A program made the position numbers and the translations under genes. The notes below the pieces were generated by a model, which was given only the letters and a program-made list of their open reading frames with translations, searched no databases and was not told the DNA's origin. A stretch of 64,000 bases of DNA from Notolepis coatsorum (Eukaryota; Chordata; Actinopteri; Aulopiformes; Paralepididae): assembly GCA_963971535.1 (NCBI GenBank), contig OZ020587.1, positions 163,557,612-163,621,611 of the forward strand. The letters are read 5' to 3'. How positions within the stretch are numbered: position 1 is the stretch's first letter; each line of letters opens with the position of its first letter. Positions 54,300-64,000 of this stretch are shown piece by piece.

Positions 54300-54800
54300 T
54301 CTGCGTGGAGGAGTGTGCCAAGCTTGGAGGTCTGGATGATGCGCGTCTGTGCGCTGGTACGGAGGAGCGTGCCAAGCTCGAAGGTCTGGAAGATGCGCGT
54401 CTGTGCGCTGGTACGGAGGAGCGTGCCAAGCTCGAAGGTCTGGAAGATGCGCGTCTGTGCGCTGGTACGGAGGAGCGTGCCAAGCTCGAAGGTCTGGAAG
54501 ATGCGCGTCTGTGCGCTGGTACGGAGGAGCGTGCCAAGCTCGAAGGTCTGGATGATGCGCGTCTGTGCGCTGGTACGGAGGAGCGTGCCAAGCTCGAAGG
54601 TCTGGAAGATGCGCGTCTGTGCGCTGGTACGGAGGAGCGTGCCAAGCTCGAAGGTCTGGAAGATGCGCGTCTGTGCGCTGGTACGGAGGAGCGTGCCAAG
54701 CTCGAAGGTCTGGATGATGCGCGTCTCTGTGCGCTGGTACGGAGGAGCGTGCCAAGCTCGAAGGTCTGGAAGATGCGCGTCTGTGCGCTGGTCTGGATGT
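54300..54800. repeat. 54-bp minisatellite inside the LTR (~9 copies)
   Basis: The unit carries gcgcgtctgtgcgctggtac, ggaggagcgtgccaagctcg and aaggtctgga(a/t)gat. As 54 is a multiple of three, at least four frames stay open (176-299 codons, for example an 18-residue repeat DARLCAGTEERAKLEGLE). An identical array is at 58535-59035 in the other LTR. Confidence 0.95.
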
Positions 54801-55052
54801 GCGTCAGGTCGATAGCTGCGCGGGGGTCTGAAGTGGATCACTGGGATGCCTCCCGTGGAAGTCTAGGGAGCGCAGACCAGTCTCCCCCTCAGGCAACGGC
54901 GACAGCAGGCGAAGGCTGGAGCAACATCTCTACGCCGGAGAATCAAAACAGCATAGGCAGAACAGAGGACCTCCCGAAGGAGTCTTGATGTTTGAGAATA
55001 TGATACGGCATGTTTACAACACGACCCCACGCCGAAACGAGGGGAAGAGCCC

Positions 55053-55060
55053 TGGTATTT
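55053..55060 (-). promoter_or_regulatory. TATA-like box of the LTR
   Basis: The - strand reads GGGCTTTAAATACC. Placed here, transcription would run leftward through the LTR. The AATAAA at about 53131-53136 then lies near the LTR end, implying an R region of roughly 1.9 kb. Confidence 0.5.
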
Positions 55061-55312
55061 AAAGCCCACAGGGGAACTAATTAGCCTGCCACCACAGGTG
55101 CGAGAGGTAATTGATAATCGAACTAAAAGTGTGAGTTCGGCACCAGACCAATCAAACACATAATGACAGGTAGTCCAGGTGTGGCCACTGAGAGTAAACG
55201 AGAGTAAAGAACGAGAGGGTGGGGGCTAGAGAGAGTGAGTGAGAAGAGAATTCCTAAACAGTAGGCTTAAAGAAAACAGAGAAAGTTGGTGAGCAGCGGA
55301 CAAAACCTCACA

Positions 55313-57297
55313 GTACCCCCCCCTCAACGGGAGCCACCCGGCGACCCCAAAAAAATACAGACAGAGTGGCAGGGGGCAAAACAAGGCAAAAACAAAAAGG
55401 TACTGGCCAAGCCAGCAGGGGAAGCCACCACAAGAGTGGGGCTAGCAAAAGAAACAGGGTCGCCGAGGGGTAACTAGGGTAGCAGAGGGGCAACTGGAGG
55501 AGCTGAGGGGTAACCAGAGGAGCTGAGGGGTAACTAGAGGAGCAGAGGGGTAACCAGAGGAGCCGAGGGGTAACTAGAGGAGCAGAGGGGTAACCATGGT
55601 AGCACCGGGAAAAGAACTAGCAGAGGGAAGGTTAGCTGCCAGGGCACTGATAGCTACAGGGCCTATGCTAGCTGTACTGCTACATCAACATAGAGGCTGC
55701 GCAAGCTGCCGGAGCTAGGCTAGCAGAGGGAAAGGGTAGCTGCCAGGGCACTGATAGCTACAGGGCCTATGCTAGCTGTACTGCTACATCAACATAGAGG
55801 CTGCGCTAGCTGCCGAGCTAGGCTAGCAGGGGGAAAGGGCAGCTGCCAAGGCACTGATAGCTACAGGGCCTATGCTAGCTGTACTGTTACATCAACATAG
55901 AGGCTGCGCTAGCTGCCGAGCTAGGCTAGCAGGGGGAAAGGGTAGCTGCCAAGGCACTGATAGCTACAGGGCCTATGCCAGCTGTACTGCTACATTAACA
56001 TAGAGGCTGCGCTAGCTGCCGGAGCTAGGCTGGCAGACAGGGCTGGACCAGCATGAGAGAACAAGCTAGCTGGAAGGACAGTCCTAGCTGTGTGAGATAA
56101 ACTGACCTTGCTAGCTGAAAGGGCAGTCCTAGCAGTGGGAATACTGACCTTGCCAGCTGAAAGGGCAGTCCTAGCAGTGGGATAAACTGACCTTGCTAGC
56201 TGAAAAGGCAGTCCTAGCAGTGGGAGCAAACTGACCATGCTAGCTGAAGGGGCAGTCCTAGCAGTGGGAGAGAAACTGACCTTGCTAGCTGAAAGGGCAG
56301 TCCTAGCAGTGGGAGATAAACAGACCTTGCTAGCTGAAAGGGCAGTCCTAGCAGTGGGGATAAACTGACCATGCTAGCTGAAAGGGCAGTCCTAGCAGTG
56401 GGGATAAAACTGACCTTGCTAGCTGAAAGGGCAGTCCTAGCAGTGGGAGATAAACTGACCTTGCTAGCTGAAAGGGCAGTCCTAGCAGTGGGGAAACTGA
56501 CCTTGCTAGCTGAAAGGGCAGTCCTAGCAGTGGGAATACTGACCTTGCTAGCTGAAAGGGCAGTCCTAGCAGTGGGAATACTGACCTTGCTAGCTGAAAG
56601 GGCAGTCCTAGCAGTGGGAGAAAACTGACCCTGCTAGCTGAAGGGGCAGTCCTAGCAGTGTGAGATGCTACACAAAAAAGTGGAGGCCATGCAGAGGGAC
56701 CGGGTTAGCTGCTTGGGCCTGGCTAGCTACAGGGCCTATGCCAGCTGCAAGGCTGCATTAACATAGAGGCTGTGCTAACAGCCGGGGCCAAGCTAGCAGA
56801 CCGGGGCCATGCAGAGGGAATTGGGTTAGCTGCCTGGCATGGCTAGCTACAGGGCCCATGCCAGCAGCAAGGGCTGCATAAAACATAGAGGCTGTGCTAG
56901 CAGCCGGGGCTAAGCTAGCAGACTGGGGCTCTGCTGAGGGACTGGGTTAGCTGCCAGGGCAAGGCTAGCTACAGGGCCTATGCCAGCAGCAAGGGCTGCA
57001 TAAACATAGAGGCTGTGCTAGCAGCCGGGGCAAGGCTAGCAGACAGGGGCCATGCTGGTAGTAGAGGCCTAACAAGCTGCAGGGGGGTCAAACAGGGCTA
57101 ACAGGGAAGCCAACAGGGCTAACAGGGGAGCTAACAGGCTAACAGGGGAGCTAAACTGGGCTAACAGGGAAGCCAACAGGGCTAACAGGGGAGCTAACAG
57201 GGGAGCTAGAGGGGAACTAGAGGGAACAAGAAAAAAAAGGCAAACTCAACATACACCGTCTGTGCTGGCTGGGGTCGTCGATTTGGTGGGGTCGTAC
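55313..57297. repeat. Element body: successive tandem arrays, no coding domain
   Basis: In order: ~21-bp units (ggggtaactagaggagcaga) at 55465-55600; ~100-bp units with gatagctacagggcctatgc and catcaacatagaggctgcgc (four copies, 55620-56030); ~43-bp units with ttgctagctgaaagggcagt and cctagcagtgg (about 13 copies, 56080-56660); ~118-bp units (three copies, 56690-57060); and short ctaacaggggagctaacagg units (57080-57220). gctagc recurs through all of them. The 55313 end carries gtaccccccc, the polypurine tract on the - strand. Confidence 0.93.
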
Positions 57298-59547
57298 TGT
57301 TATGGTTTGTAACCGACCCCAATCGCACAACACAAGACAGGTATGAGGGTAAGCCAAGAAACTGGCATTTATTGAAACAAAGGGAAACCGGCACTGTCCC
57401 TTTAAGGGAGAAACACAAAATACTGGAAATAACAAGAGGGGAAGGAACAGGCTAAGGGAACGCTAGGGGAAGGTTAAGGGAACACTAAGGGAAGGCTAAG
57501 GGAACGCTAGGGGAAGGTTAAGGGAACACTAAGGGAAGGCAAAGGGAACGCTAGGGGAAGGTTAAGGGAACACTAAGGGAAGGCTAAGGGAACGCTAGGG
57601 GAAGGTTGGAAGAAACAGGGAGGAACTAGGAGGACCGGACGGGAGGACTAGGAGGAACTAGAGGGGAGAACTAGGGACAGAGGGACAGGTACTGGGGGAC
57701 ATAGGGAACAGGTTCTGGGGAACAGAGGGCCAGGTTCTGGTGACAGAGGGACAGATACTGGGGAACATAGGGAACAGGTTCTGGGGAACAGAGGGCCAGG
57801 TTCTGGTGACAGAGGGACAGAGGCCCGCGGAGGCGGGCTGGGGACGAGGAGGACTAGAAAGGGGAGAACAGGGACAGAGGCCCGCGGAGGCGGGCTGGGG
57901 ACAGGGAGGACTGGGAGGACTGGTGGGAAACATCAGGGCCGCTCTGCAGAACTCTCGGCAGATCTCCGAGGTGGGTAACGGCGGCCGAGAGGGAGAGAGG
58001 AGAGGGTTAAAGTACAAAGGGAAAACAGAGCAGATGCAGGAGAGGTGACTAGTCCAAATACAAAAGTTATCAAAGTAAAAACTATCTTCGTGTAAAATAC
58101 ACAAAGAGCAAAGTTCCAAAAACAATCCAAAAGTGAATACTATCTTCGGTGTGAACAAACACACAGTGGGAGATGTAACGTCCAAAATAATATCCCAGTG
58201 AAAACAAACAGAGGCACACGCTGGGTGAGTGACTGTCTGATTAAAAAGGTGGTTATCTTCAGTGTTAAGAAACACACGAAAACGGAGATGATCAAGACAG
58301 TCAAATAAACTCACCCAGACGTAATGCGTATAATGCGTAAAGGAGCTGGAACAGCAGCGGGGCGAGGGCGTCGCCACCGGGGAGCCGGCTGTCCGAGCCG
58401 AGGTCAGAGTGGTGCTGGAACAGGCAGCGGGGCGAGAGCGTCGCCACCGGGGAGCCGGCTGTCCGAGCCGAGGTCAGAGTGGTGCGCCACTGCTTGGAGT
58501 GCGCGCCGGAACCGAGAGACGCATCTGGGGTGCGTCTGCGTGGAGGAGTGTGCCAAGCTTGGAGGTCTGGATGATGCGCGTCTGTGCGCTGGTACGGAGG
58601 AGCGTGCCAAGCTCGAAGGTCTGGAAGATGCGCGTCTGTGCGCTGGTACGGAGGAGCGTGCCAAGCTCGAAGGTCTGGAAGATGCGCGTCTGTGCGCTGG
58701 TACGGAGGAGCGTGCCAAGCTCGAAGGTCTGGAAGATGCGCGTCTGTGCGCTGGTACGGAGGAGCGTGCCAAGCTCGAAGGTCTGGATGATGCGCGTCTG
58801 TGCGCTGGTACGGAGGAGCGTGCCAAGCTCGAAGGTCTGGAAGATGCGCGTCTGTGCGCTGGTACGGAGGAGCGTGCCAAGCTCGAAGGTCTGGAAGATG
58901 CGCGTCTGTGCGCTGGTACGGAGGAGCGTGCCAAGCTCGAAGGTCTGGATGATGCGCGTCTCTGTGCGCTGGTACGGAGGAGCGTGCCAAGCTCGAAGGT
59001 CTGGAAGATGCGCGTCTGTGCGCTGGTCTGGATGTGCGTCAGGTCGATAGCTGCGCGGGGGTCTGAAGTGGATCACTGGGATGCCTCCCGTGGAAGTCTA
59101 GGGAGCGCAGACCAGTCTCCCCCTCAGGCAACGGCGACAGCAGGCGAAGGCTGGAGCAACATCTCTACGCCGGAGAATCAAAACAGCATAGGCAGAACAG
59201 AGGACCTCCCGAAGGAGTCTTGATGTTTGAGAATATGATACGGCATGTTTACAACACGACCCCACGCCGAAACGAGGGGAAGAGCCCTGGTATTTAAAGC
59301 CCACAGGGGAACTAATTAGCCTGCCACCACAGGTGCGAGAGGTAATTGATAATCGAACTAAAAGTGTGAGTTCGGCACCAGACCAATCAAACACATAATG
59401 ACAGGTAGTCCAGGTGTGGCCACTGAGAGTAAACGAGAGTAAAGAACGAGAGGGTGGGGGCTAGAGAGAGTGAGTGAGAAGAGAATTCCTAAACAGTAGG
59501 CTTAAAGAAAACAGAGAAAGTTGGTGAGCAGCGGACAAAACCTCACA
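57298..59547 (-). repeat. LTR (5' LTR in element orientation)
   Basis: Copy of 53061-55312 with a 2-bp deletion near 57660 and very few substitutions. It contains the same 44-bp and 54-bp arrays and duplicate ORFs. Confidence 0.93.
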
Positions 59548-60010
59548 ACTACTGAGTTTATTGCTAATCAGATGTATGTACAGAGTTGTATTATATAAAT
59601 TGATACAGTATGACTACTACTGTAGTCATTCACTATGAATTGAAAATGGGGGACCCTGATGTAAACAAGACGAAAGTCTTTCTCTGGTCTGCATCCCCTT
59701 AACAATTGTGTGTATTGAGCCGTACTGTATTGTACCCATTCTGCAATCTGTTAAATAAAGTTTTCATTCATTCATTCATTCATTCATTCTGGCCAGCTGC
59801 GTAACTAGTAAGATCAGGATATGTACAGATATAGACATAGTAAAGGACTATGTGCAGGTAAGTACAGACAGGTGAGGATATATGCGGTGATTAAAATAAA
59901 TATGGTATATACAGCATTATAGTACATGCTATCATACAAAACTAAGGGTTATGTGCAGGTGTACAAGCAAGTATATGAGGGGTTATATGCAGGTTCAGAC
60001 AAATATAGTG

Positions 60011-60540
60011 TAAATCCAACCTCACTGTAGTGGGAAAATAGGGACGTAAAATGATGATGATGATGATGATATAGATCTATAGTTACTAATTACAGGTGTC
60101 TAGAGGCTACACTTTTTCAGTAGGAGCTTAATGACTGCAGTTTTCAGGACCTGATATACCTGAAACACCTGATAAGAGGGAGCTGTTAACTATTTCCAGT
60201 AAGTTGCCAAACAGCTGTAAACACTTTGAAGGAGATGCGTTGGCAGAGCTGTACCTTGTGCCTTTTGACTAATAGCGTTGAGCTGAGTGTTTTATTACAT
60301 GTATATGTACATGCTTACCAACTGTTTCGCCTGTTTTATTGCAACACTACTATCACCGACATCTATAAAAAGGGAGATCCCCCCTTGAACGGCCCTATAA
60401 GGTTTCTCCCCTCCACATTGCCTGTGGTGCTTTTTTTGCTAGGTTTTTAGTGAGTTTGTCCTTACCTTTGTGTGGGGTATGTCTGGGAGTGTTGCATGCA
60501 TTTATTTTATTTGTTTAAAAAAAAATTGGACTTCATGGTG
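60011..60540. other. Non-coding, nothing recognised
   Basis: A short (ATG)n run (gatgatgatgatgatgat) occurs near 60053. The rest has no recognised repeat termini or coding signature. Confidence 0.5.
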
Positions 60541-60544
60541 TTTT

Positions 60545-60900
60545 GTTTTGTTCTTGATTTATTGTGATGTTTCTTCTTGACTTGTTTAAAGAAGATGTGT
60601 CCGGCCCATGGGGACATTAACGTGTGTTGTCGGGCCTTACAAATACATTTGATTTGATTTGATTTAATCTGAGTCACGTTTAGCAGGTTACTTTTAAAAT
60701 CAAATCAAATGTATTTGTATAGCCCCGAGATCACATAGAATAAAGTAGGCTTTAAGGATTTTCACCAGCACACCTCTGTGTATTGAATCAAAAGCTTTCC
60801 TGAAGTCAATGAAACAGAGACCCACTGTAAGGTTGTTCTTTTTCACCTCCTCGATGATCCTCCTTAACACATTGAACGCCAAAAACGAGTATACTTGTTT
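60545..60900. mobile_element. Two LINE ends in tail-to-tail orientation, one with an RT fragment
   Basis: A + strand tail (acaaatacatttgatttgat) ends at about 60665. About 30 bp later the inverted tail (atcaaatcaaatgtatttgt) starts a - strand fragment. Its ORF at 60882-60735 encodes VLRRIIEEVKKNNLTVGLCF followed by IDFRKAFDSIHRG, the motif A region of a non-LTR reverse transcriptase. The RT frame then decays into the tail. Confidence 0.8.
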
Positions 60901-61230
60901 TTGGCTCCTATACGTTCACCGCCAAAAACAAGTAATCCTCGTTTTATTTAATTTTTTTATTATTATTATACTAAACAGTCAGGCGGACCTTGGTGTGTGA
61001 TCCCTGAAGCTCTGAGGGAATTGGAATTGAAATGACGATCGAATCCCGATAGGTGGCAGTATCGACTACCTTTTGAACTGGGCTAGTTTAGTGTGGGGGT
61101 GTGAGGGCTGGGTAGGAACTGCATGCTTCCCAACGAGGGGGCGTGCTGAACATTCAGCTCACGCACCTGAGAGTGGTTGGCATTTAGCTCATCTGGAGAC
61201 TACAAAGACTGCCGACTGCCTTCCACTCAT
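60901..61230. other. Non-coding; possible piggyBac-like fragment at its start
   Basis: ccttaacacattgaacgcca with inverted ccaaaaacgagtatac / ccaaaaacaagtaatc near 60868-60940 recalls the piggyBac-like TTAACAC termini, but no second end was found. Confidence 0.4.
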
Positions 61231-62115
61231 TGCCAGGTCATTCTGTATGCTACCATCAACCGCCGCGCTCCTGGTGAGACATCGTCTTCGCTCTCTATAA
61301 TCCCACGGGAGGATTTCCTATGTTCTCACTGGGAGACGTTGTGCCATCCGTTGCTACCATCTACCACTGCGTCTCTGGGGTGAGACGTTGTGCCATCTAC
61401 TGCCCTACTCTCTCTCCGTGGGCCTCGTTCCTGGTGTGGGACATCGTCATCGCTTTCAATGTTTCCACGAGCGGATTCCTATGATCTCACTCCTTTTTCG
61501 TGGGTCCCGTTTGCTGAGTTGCACGTCGGCAGCAGTGGCGTCGTTAGCCCTGGGCTTCCGGGGCTTTAGCCCCGGATGTTTTTCTCCTAGCCCCGGACCT
61601 TTAAAAAAAAATAAAAAAAAATTGTTTACATTTTTTTTATTTTTTATTTTTTTTATTTTTTTTTATTTTTTTTATGTCAGCATCCCCATTGACTGTGCTG
61701 AATGTTTGTTAGTGTTTGGTATTTTTTGTTGGTTTTTAGTACTTTTAATCCATTTTTAGTAAGTAGTTTTCATTTGATCCTATCATTCTTTCATTCACCG
61801 ATTTGTGGACTTGAAGATGTGCACTTTAACACAGCAGCACCTGGAGCCATCCATACCCATGTCCAGTGTCCACTGACAAAGACATGCTCATGATACTGTG
61901 ATAAACTATAATAAGCTTTAATCGAACCCTGGTTCATTTCCTCGGATAGTCCGGTTGGTTTGGGGTGGTGTGAAAGCTCATTCACTCTTGCAAGTGAACC
62001 CTGCTACGGTTCATTTGAGATGTGAATGCAAAGCGGACCAAAGGCAGGAAAAGACCCAAAAATCGAATATTTTTTTTATGAGAAGACTGAAACATAATTA
62101 TAATGAAACACACAA

Positions 62116-63333
62116 TAGTTTTTTTTCGATTGCTTAAGCATGATTTTGAAAACGGGGCCCGGTGTTTCAAAACACACAATTAGCACAACCACACACACAA
62201 TTATCAGAACACCTCAGATCCTTTGCTAAATTAAACACTTGTCAAAACCATACACTAATTTATAAAAACTACAGTTTGTTACCATATGAAACACACGTTT
62301 CATATGACTCAATTCTGTTTGAACCAGTTACACACACTGCTGTGCTTAACCTAAAACACATTTAGCAATTCTACTTCTCAGTGATTAGAGTACTGTAAGT
62401 GAAGTACGCAGAGAATGTGCAAATATACAATAAATTCACCAAACACTACACAAGACCAATGCTGTAGAGTAGACTGATGAAAATATAATTTATTTATCTA
62501 CATATACCCAAAATCAATGATGCAGACTGCTAAAAAAAACATTTTCTCTCCATATACCCAAATCAATGATGCAGACTGATGAAAATATAAATGTTCTCTC
62601 CATTTAACCAAATCAGTCAACATTTCAACATGGAGAATCACAACAAAACATGTCCCAGTTTTCATGCTACTATGTGCATAACACTGTAAGCTCAGCAAAT
62701 ATCAGACAAACATAAAATACTGTATCCAGTACAGGTTAAAATTACAGTAAAACAAAAACAAATTTGAAAAAATGTAAATAGAGCACAGAAAATACTAGAC
62801 ATTATCTCTTTGCCTATGGATCTGGCAAGATAATTTTTTGTTGTGATTCTCCATGTTGACATGTTGACTGATTTGGGAAAATGGGAGAAAATGTATATTT
62901 TCATCAGTCTGCATCATTGGTTGTCTTGTGTAGTGTTTGGTGAATGTATTGTATATTTTCACGTTCTCTGTGTACAGTACTTCACTCTCTTTCCATTTTG
63001 GTTGAAGACAGGTGAACTCACCTGCTGCATTTTTATAGTGCTTAAACCTGATTGGTATATCTACAATTAAGCAATGGTGTGTTTGTGCATCTGATGGCTG
63101 TGTTTAACCAATTGGCTCATATGTGTGGTAATTTGACATTCTGTGTCTAATGTAATGGAAGTGTGTTTAGTGTTTTGCAAATCACTGTGTGTATTGTTTT
63201 GCAAAAAGTGTGAGGCTGACATTGTGCTTATAGGGGTGCAAATCTGGGCCTACGTTTTGCTCCTTGAGTGTAAGGTTTTGATAATTATGTAATACTTTTG
63301 ATTTGAGTGTTTATGCAATTGAAGAAAACTGTA
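62116..63333. mobile_element. Tc1/mariner-like non-autonomous element (TA flanks)
   Basis: The left agttttttttcgattgctt and right caattgaagaaaact are inverted termini next to TA dinucleotides (62116-62117 and 63332-63333). Internally, 62400-62640 and 62825-62990 are long inverted arms (aaatcagtcaacatttcaac / gttgacatgttgactgattt). There is no transposase. Confidence 0.65.
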
Positions 63334-63470
63334 AAGACTAGAGATGAACTGTTTATTTCTTTTGTACATAGGCTGTGCATAATGTTTGTTTGTTTGTTTA
63401 TTTGCTTATGTGTATGATTCTTAACTGTTTTTATTTTGTTATTGGTGTATATGTGTGTATGTATGTACAG

Positions 63471-63476
<6 letters not shown>

Positions 63477-63541
<65 letters not shown>
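63477..63541. repeat. (TA)n microsatellite
   Basis: About 32 TA units followed by degenerate tgtatatatatg. Confidence 0.95.
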
Positions 63542-63551
<10 letters not shown>

Positions 63552-64000
63552 GTGTATATATGTATATTTGTACTCCTGTTGGGGCCTCTTGGACCAGATC
63601 AATGTTTTATCTGGCAAAATAAAGGTTAAATAAATAAATAAGAAACTGATGATTTGGTCCTGTTAACTTTGAATTTTCTATGGGAACTGCCCAGATCCCT
63701 CTCATGGACATGGACCTCACTTTGAGAACCTCTAATGATTCGAGTTCTTCAGTATTCATCTCTAATTACTCTAAAATTGCGTATTTCTGTGTTTAAAAAA
63801 CACCCCTCCACCCCCCCGGGCTGAAGCCCCCAATGTTTTCTAACCCTAAAAACGCCCCTGGTCGGCAGTGTTCTGTGGTGTGAGGCATCGTCATCGCTCT
63901 CTAGGCTTCCACGGGAGGATGCCTATGTTTCTCACTCCGTTTTCATGGACCCCGTTTGCTGTGTTGCCTGTCGGCAAGTGTTCTGGTGAGTCTGAACAGG

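Larger units (their letters stand above)
53061..55312 (-). repeat. LTR (3' LTR in element orientation)
   Basis: It begins TGTTATGGTTTGTAACCGAC and ends GGACAAAACCTCACA on the + strand. It contains a ~44-bp repeat (gggaacgctaggggaaggtt / gggaacactaagggaaggct) at 53217-53390, a duplicated gaggcccgcggaggcgggct, and the 54-bp array at 54300-54800. The 243-codon - strand ORF (54142-53411) is Pro/Ser-rich and recurs in the other LTR. I have no evidence that it is expressed. Confidence 0.93.
53061..59547 (-). mobile_element. Non-autonomous LTR retroelement built of tandem repeats
   Basis: LTRs of 2,252 bp (53061-55312) and 2,250 bp (57298-59547) flank a 1,985-bp body. TSD ACTAC lies at 53056-53060 and 59548-59552. 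The - orientation is inferred from a polypurine tract (GAGGGGGGGGTAC on the - strand) at the 55312 boundary, a TTTAAATA box (about 55053-55060) and an AATAAA (about 53131-53136) in the expected LTR order. There is no gag, protease, RT or integrase. LTRs are nearly identical (a 2-bp indel near 53424 and one substitution near 53126 noticed), so it moved recently and must use enzymes supplied in trans. Confidence 0.9.
52893..60010 (-). mobile_element. LINE 3' fragment, split by the tandem-repeat LTR element
   Basis: The left part (atcatacagcacaagtacag, acaatgtacaggcggttaaa) ends at 53060. The right part resumes at 59553 with tgagtttattgctaatcaga, tgtatgtacagagttgta. Together they match the tail at 16460-16640. 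A further fragment matching the inverted copy of 21895-21960 is at 59640-59760. Confidence 0.8.
61533..63860. mobile_element. hAT-type element, 2.3 kb, perfect 8-bp TSD GTCGGCAG
   Basis: It begins CAGTGGCGTCGTTAG and ends AAAAACGCCCCTG. The flanks gtcggcag (61525-61532 and 63861-63868) are identical. Subterminal gggcttccggggctttagcc and ccgggctgaagcccc are inverted. No transposase was recognised. The interior holds a nested TA-flanked element and a TA microsatellite. Confidence 0.88.
61240..64000. repeat. ~130-150-bp degenerate tandem repeat, split by a hAT-type element
   Basis: Units with gtgagacatcgtc(t/a)tcgctct, cacgggaggatt(t)cctatg and tctcactc...gtttgctg occur at 61270-61532. They resume at 63861-64000 after the transposon, running off the window end. 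Confidence 0.75.

Noticed and set aside
54089..54988. 299-codon and overlapping ORFs as genes
   Set aside because: They lie on the 54-bp array in several frames on both strands and recur identically in the second LTR. No domain is recognisable.
63285..63633. Tyr/Ile repeat ORFs
   Set aside because: They are translation of the (TA)n microsatellite.

Overview
The window is eukaryotic and almost certainly from a teleost fish. It has the 3' end of an lrp2 (megalin) gene on the + strand facing the 3' end of a dhrs9-like short-chain dehydrogenase gene on the - strand. This lrp2/dhrs9 tail-to-tail arrangement is the known vertebrate neighbourhood. Everything else is transposable elements, minisatellites and microsatellites. 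There are no bacterial features, no CRISPR array and no free-standing RNA genes that I can support.

Layout. 1-9125: the last three coding exons of lrp2 (4455-4571, 6946-7017, 8652-8810) and its 3' UTR. Its introns hold a rearranged BEL/Pao retrotransposon with its 3' LTR, a SINE, a 30-bp minisatellite and an L2-like LINE fragment. 9126-13816: intergenic, with piggyBac-like, hAT-like and L2-like repeats. 13817-21800: four dhrs9-like coding exons on the - strand. Their introns carry SINEs, LINE tails and several DNA transposons with readable target-site duplications, including three hAT-type elements nested in a 29-bp minisatellite. 21800-29650: more DNA transposons, a RecQ-like helicase fragment, and a possible 36-nt upstream exon of the dehydrogenase gene. 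29675-34140: a decayed DIRS-type (tyrosine-recombinase) retrotransposon on the - strand. 34432-50600: a nested stack in which a hAT-type MITE is split by an L1/Tx1-like LINE (- strand), itself split by a nearly intact, very young BEL/Pao element (38612-47753, 1,400-bp LTRs, 5-bp TSD). 53061-59547: a non-coding LTR element with 2.25-kb LTRs and a body made of tandem repeats, inserted in a LINE tail with a 5-bp TSD. 59548-64000: LINE ends and a 2.3-kb hAT-type element containing a Tc1/mariner-like element.

The host genes are a cargo receptor tail (NPxY endocytosis motifs, PDZ-type C-terminus) and a membrane-anchored retinoid/steroid-type dehydrogenase. Nothing suggests they act together beyond conserved synteny. 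The most unusual objects are the tandem-repeat LTR element (53061-59547) and the BEL copy with coding blocks out of order (1-3113). I did not find a clearly new functional system. Family names for repeats rest on motif and terminal-repeat reading without database searches.
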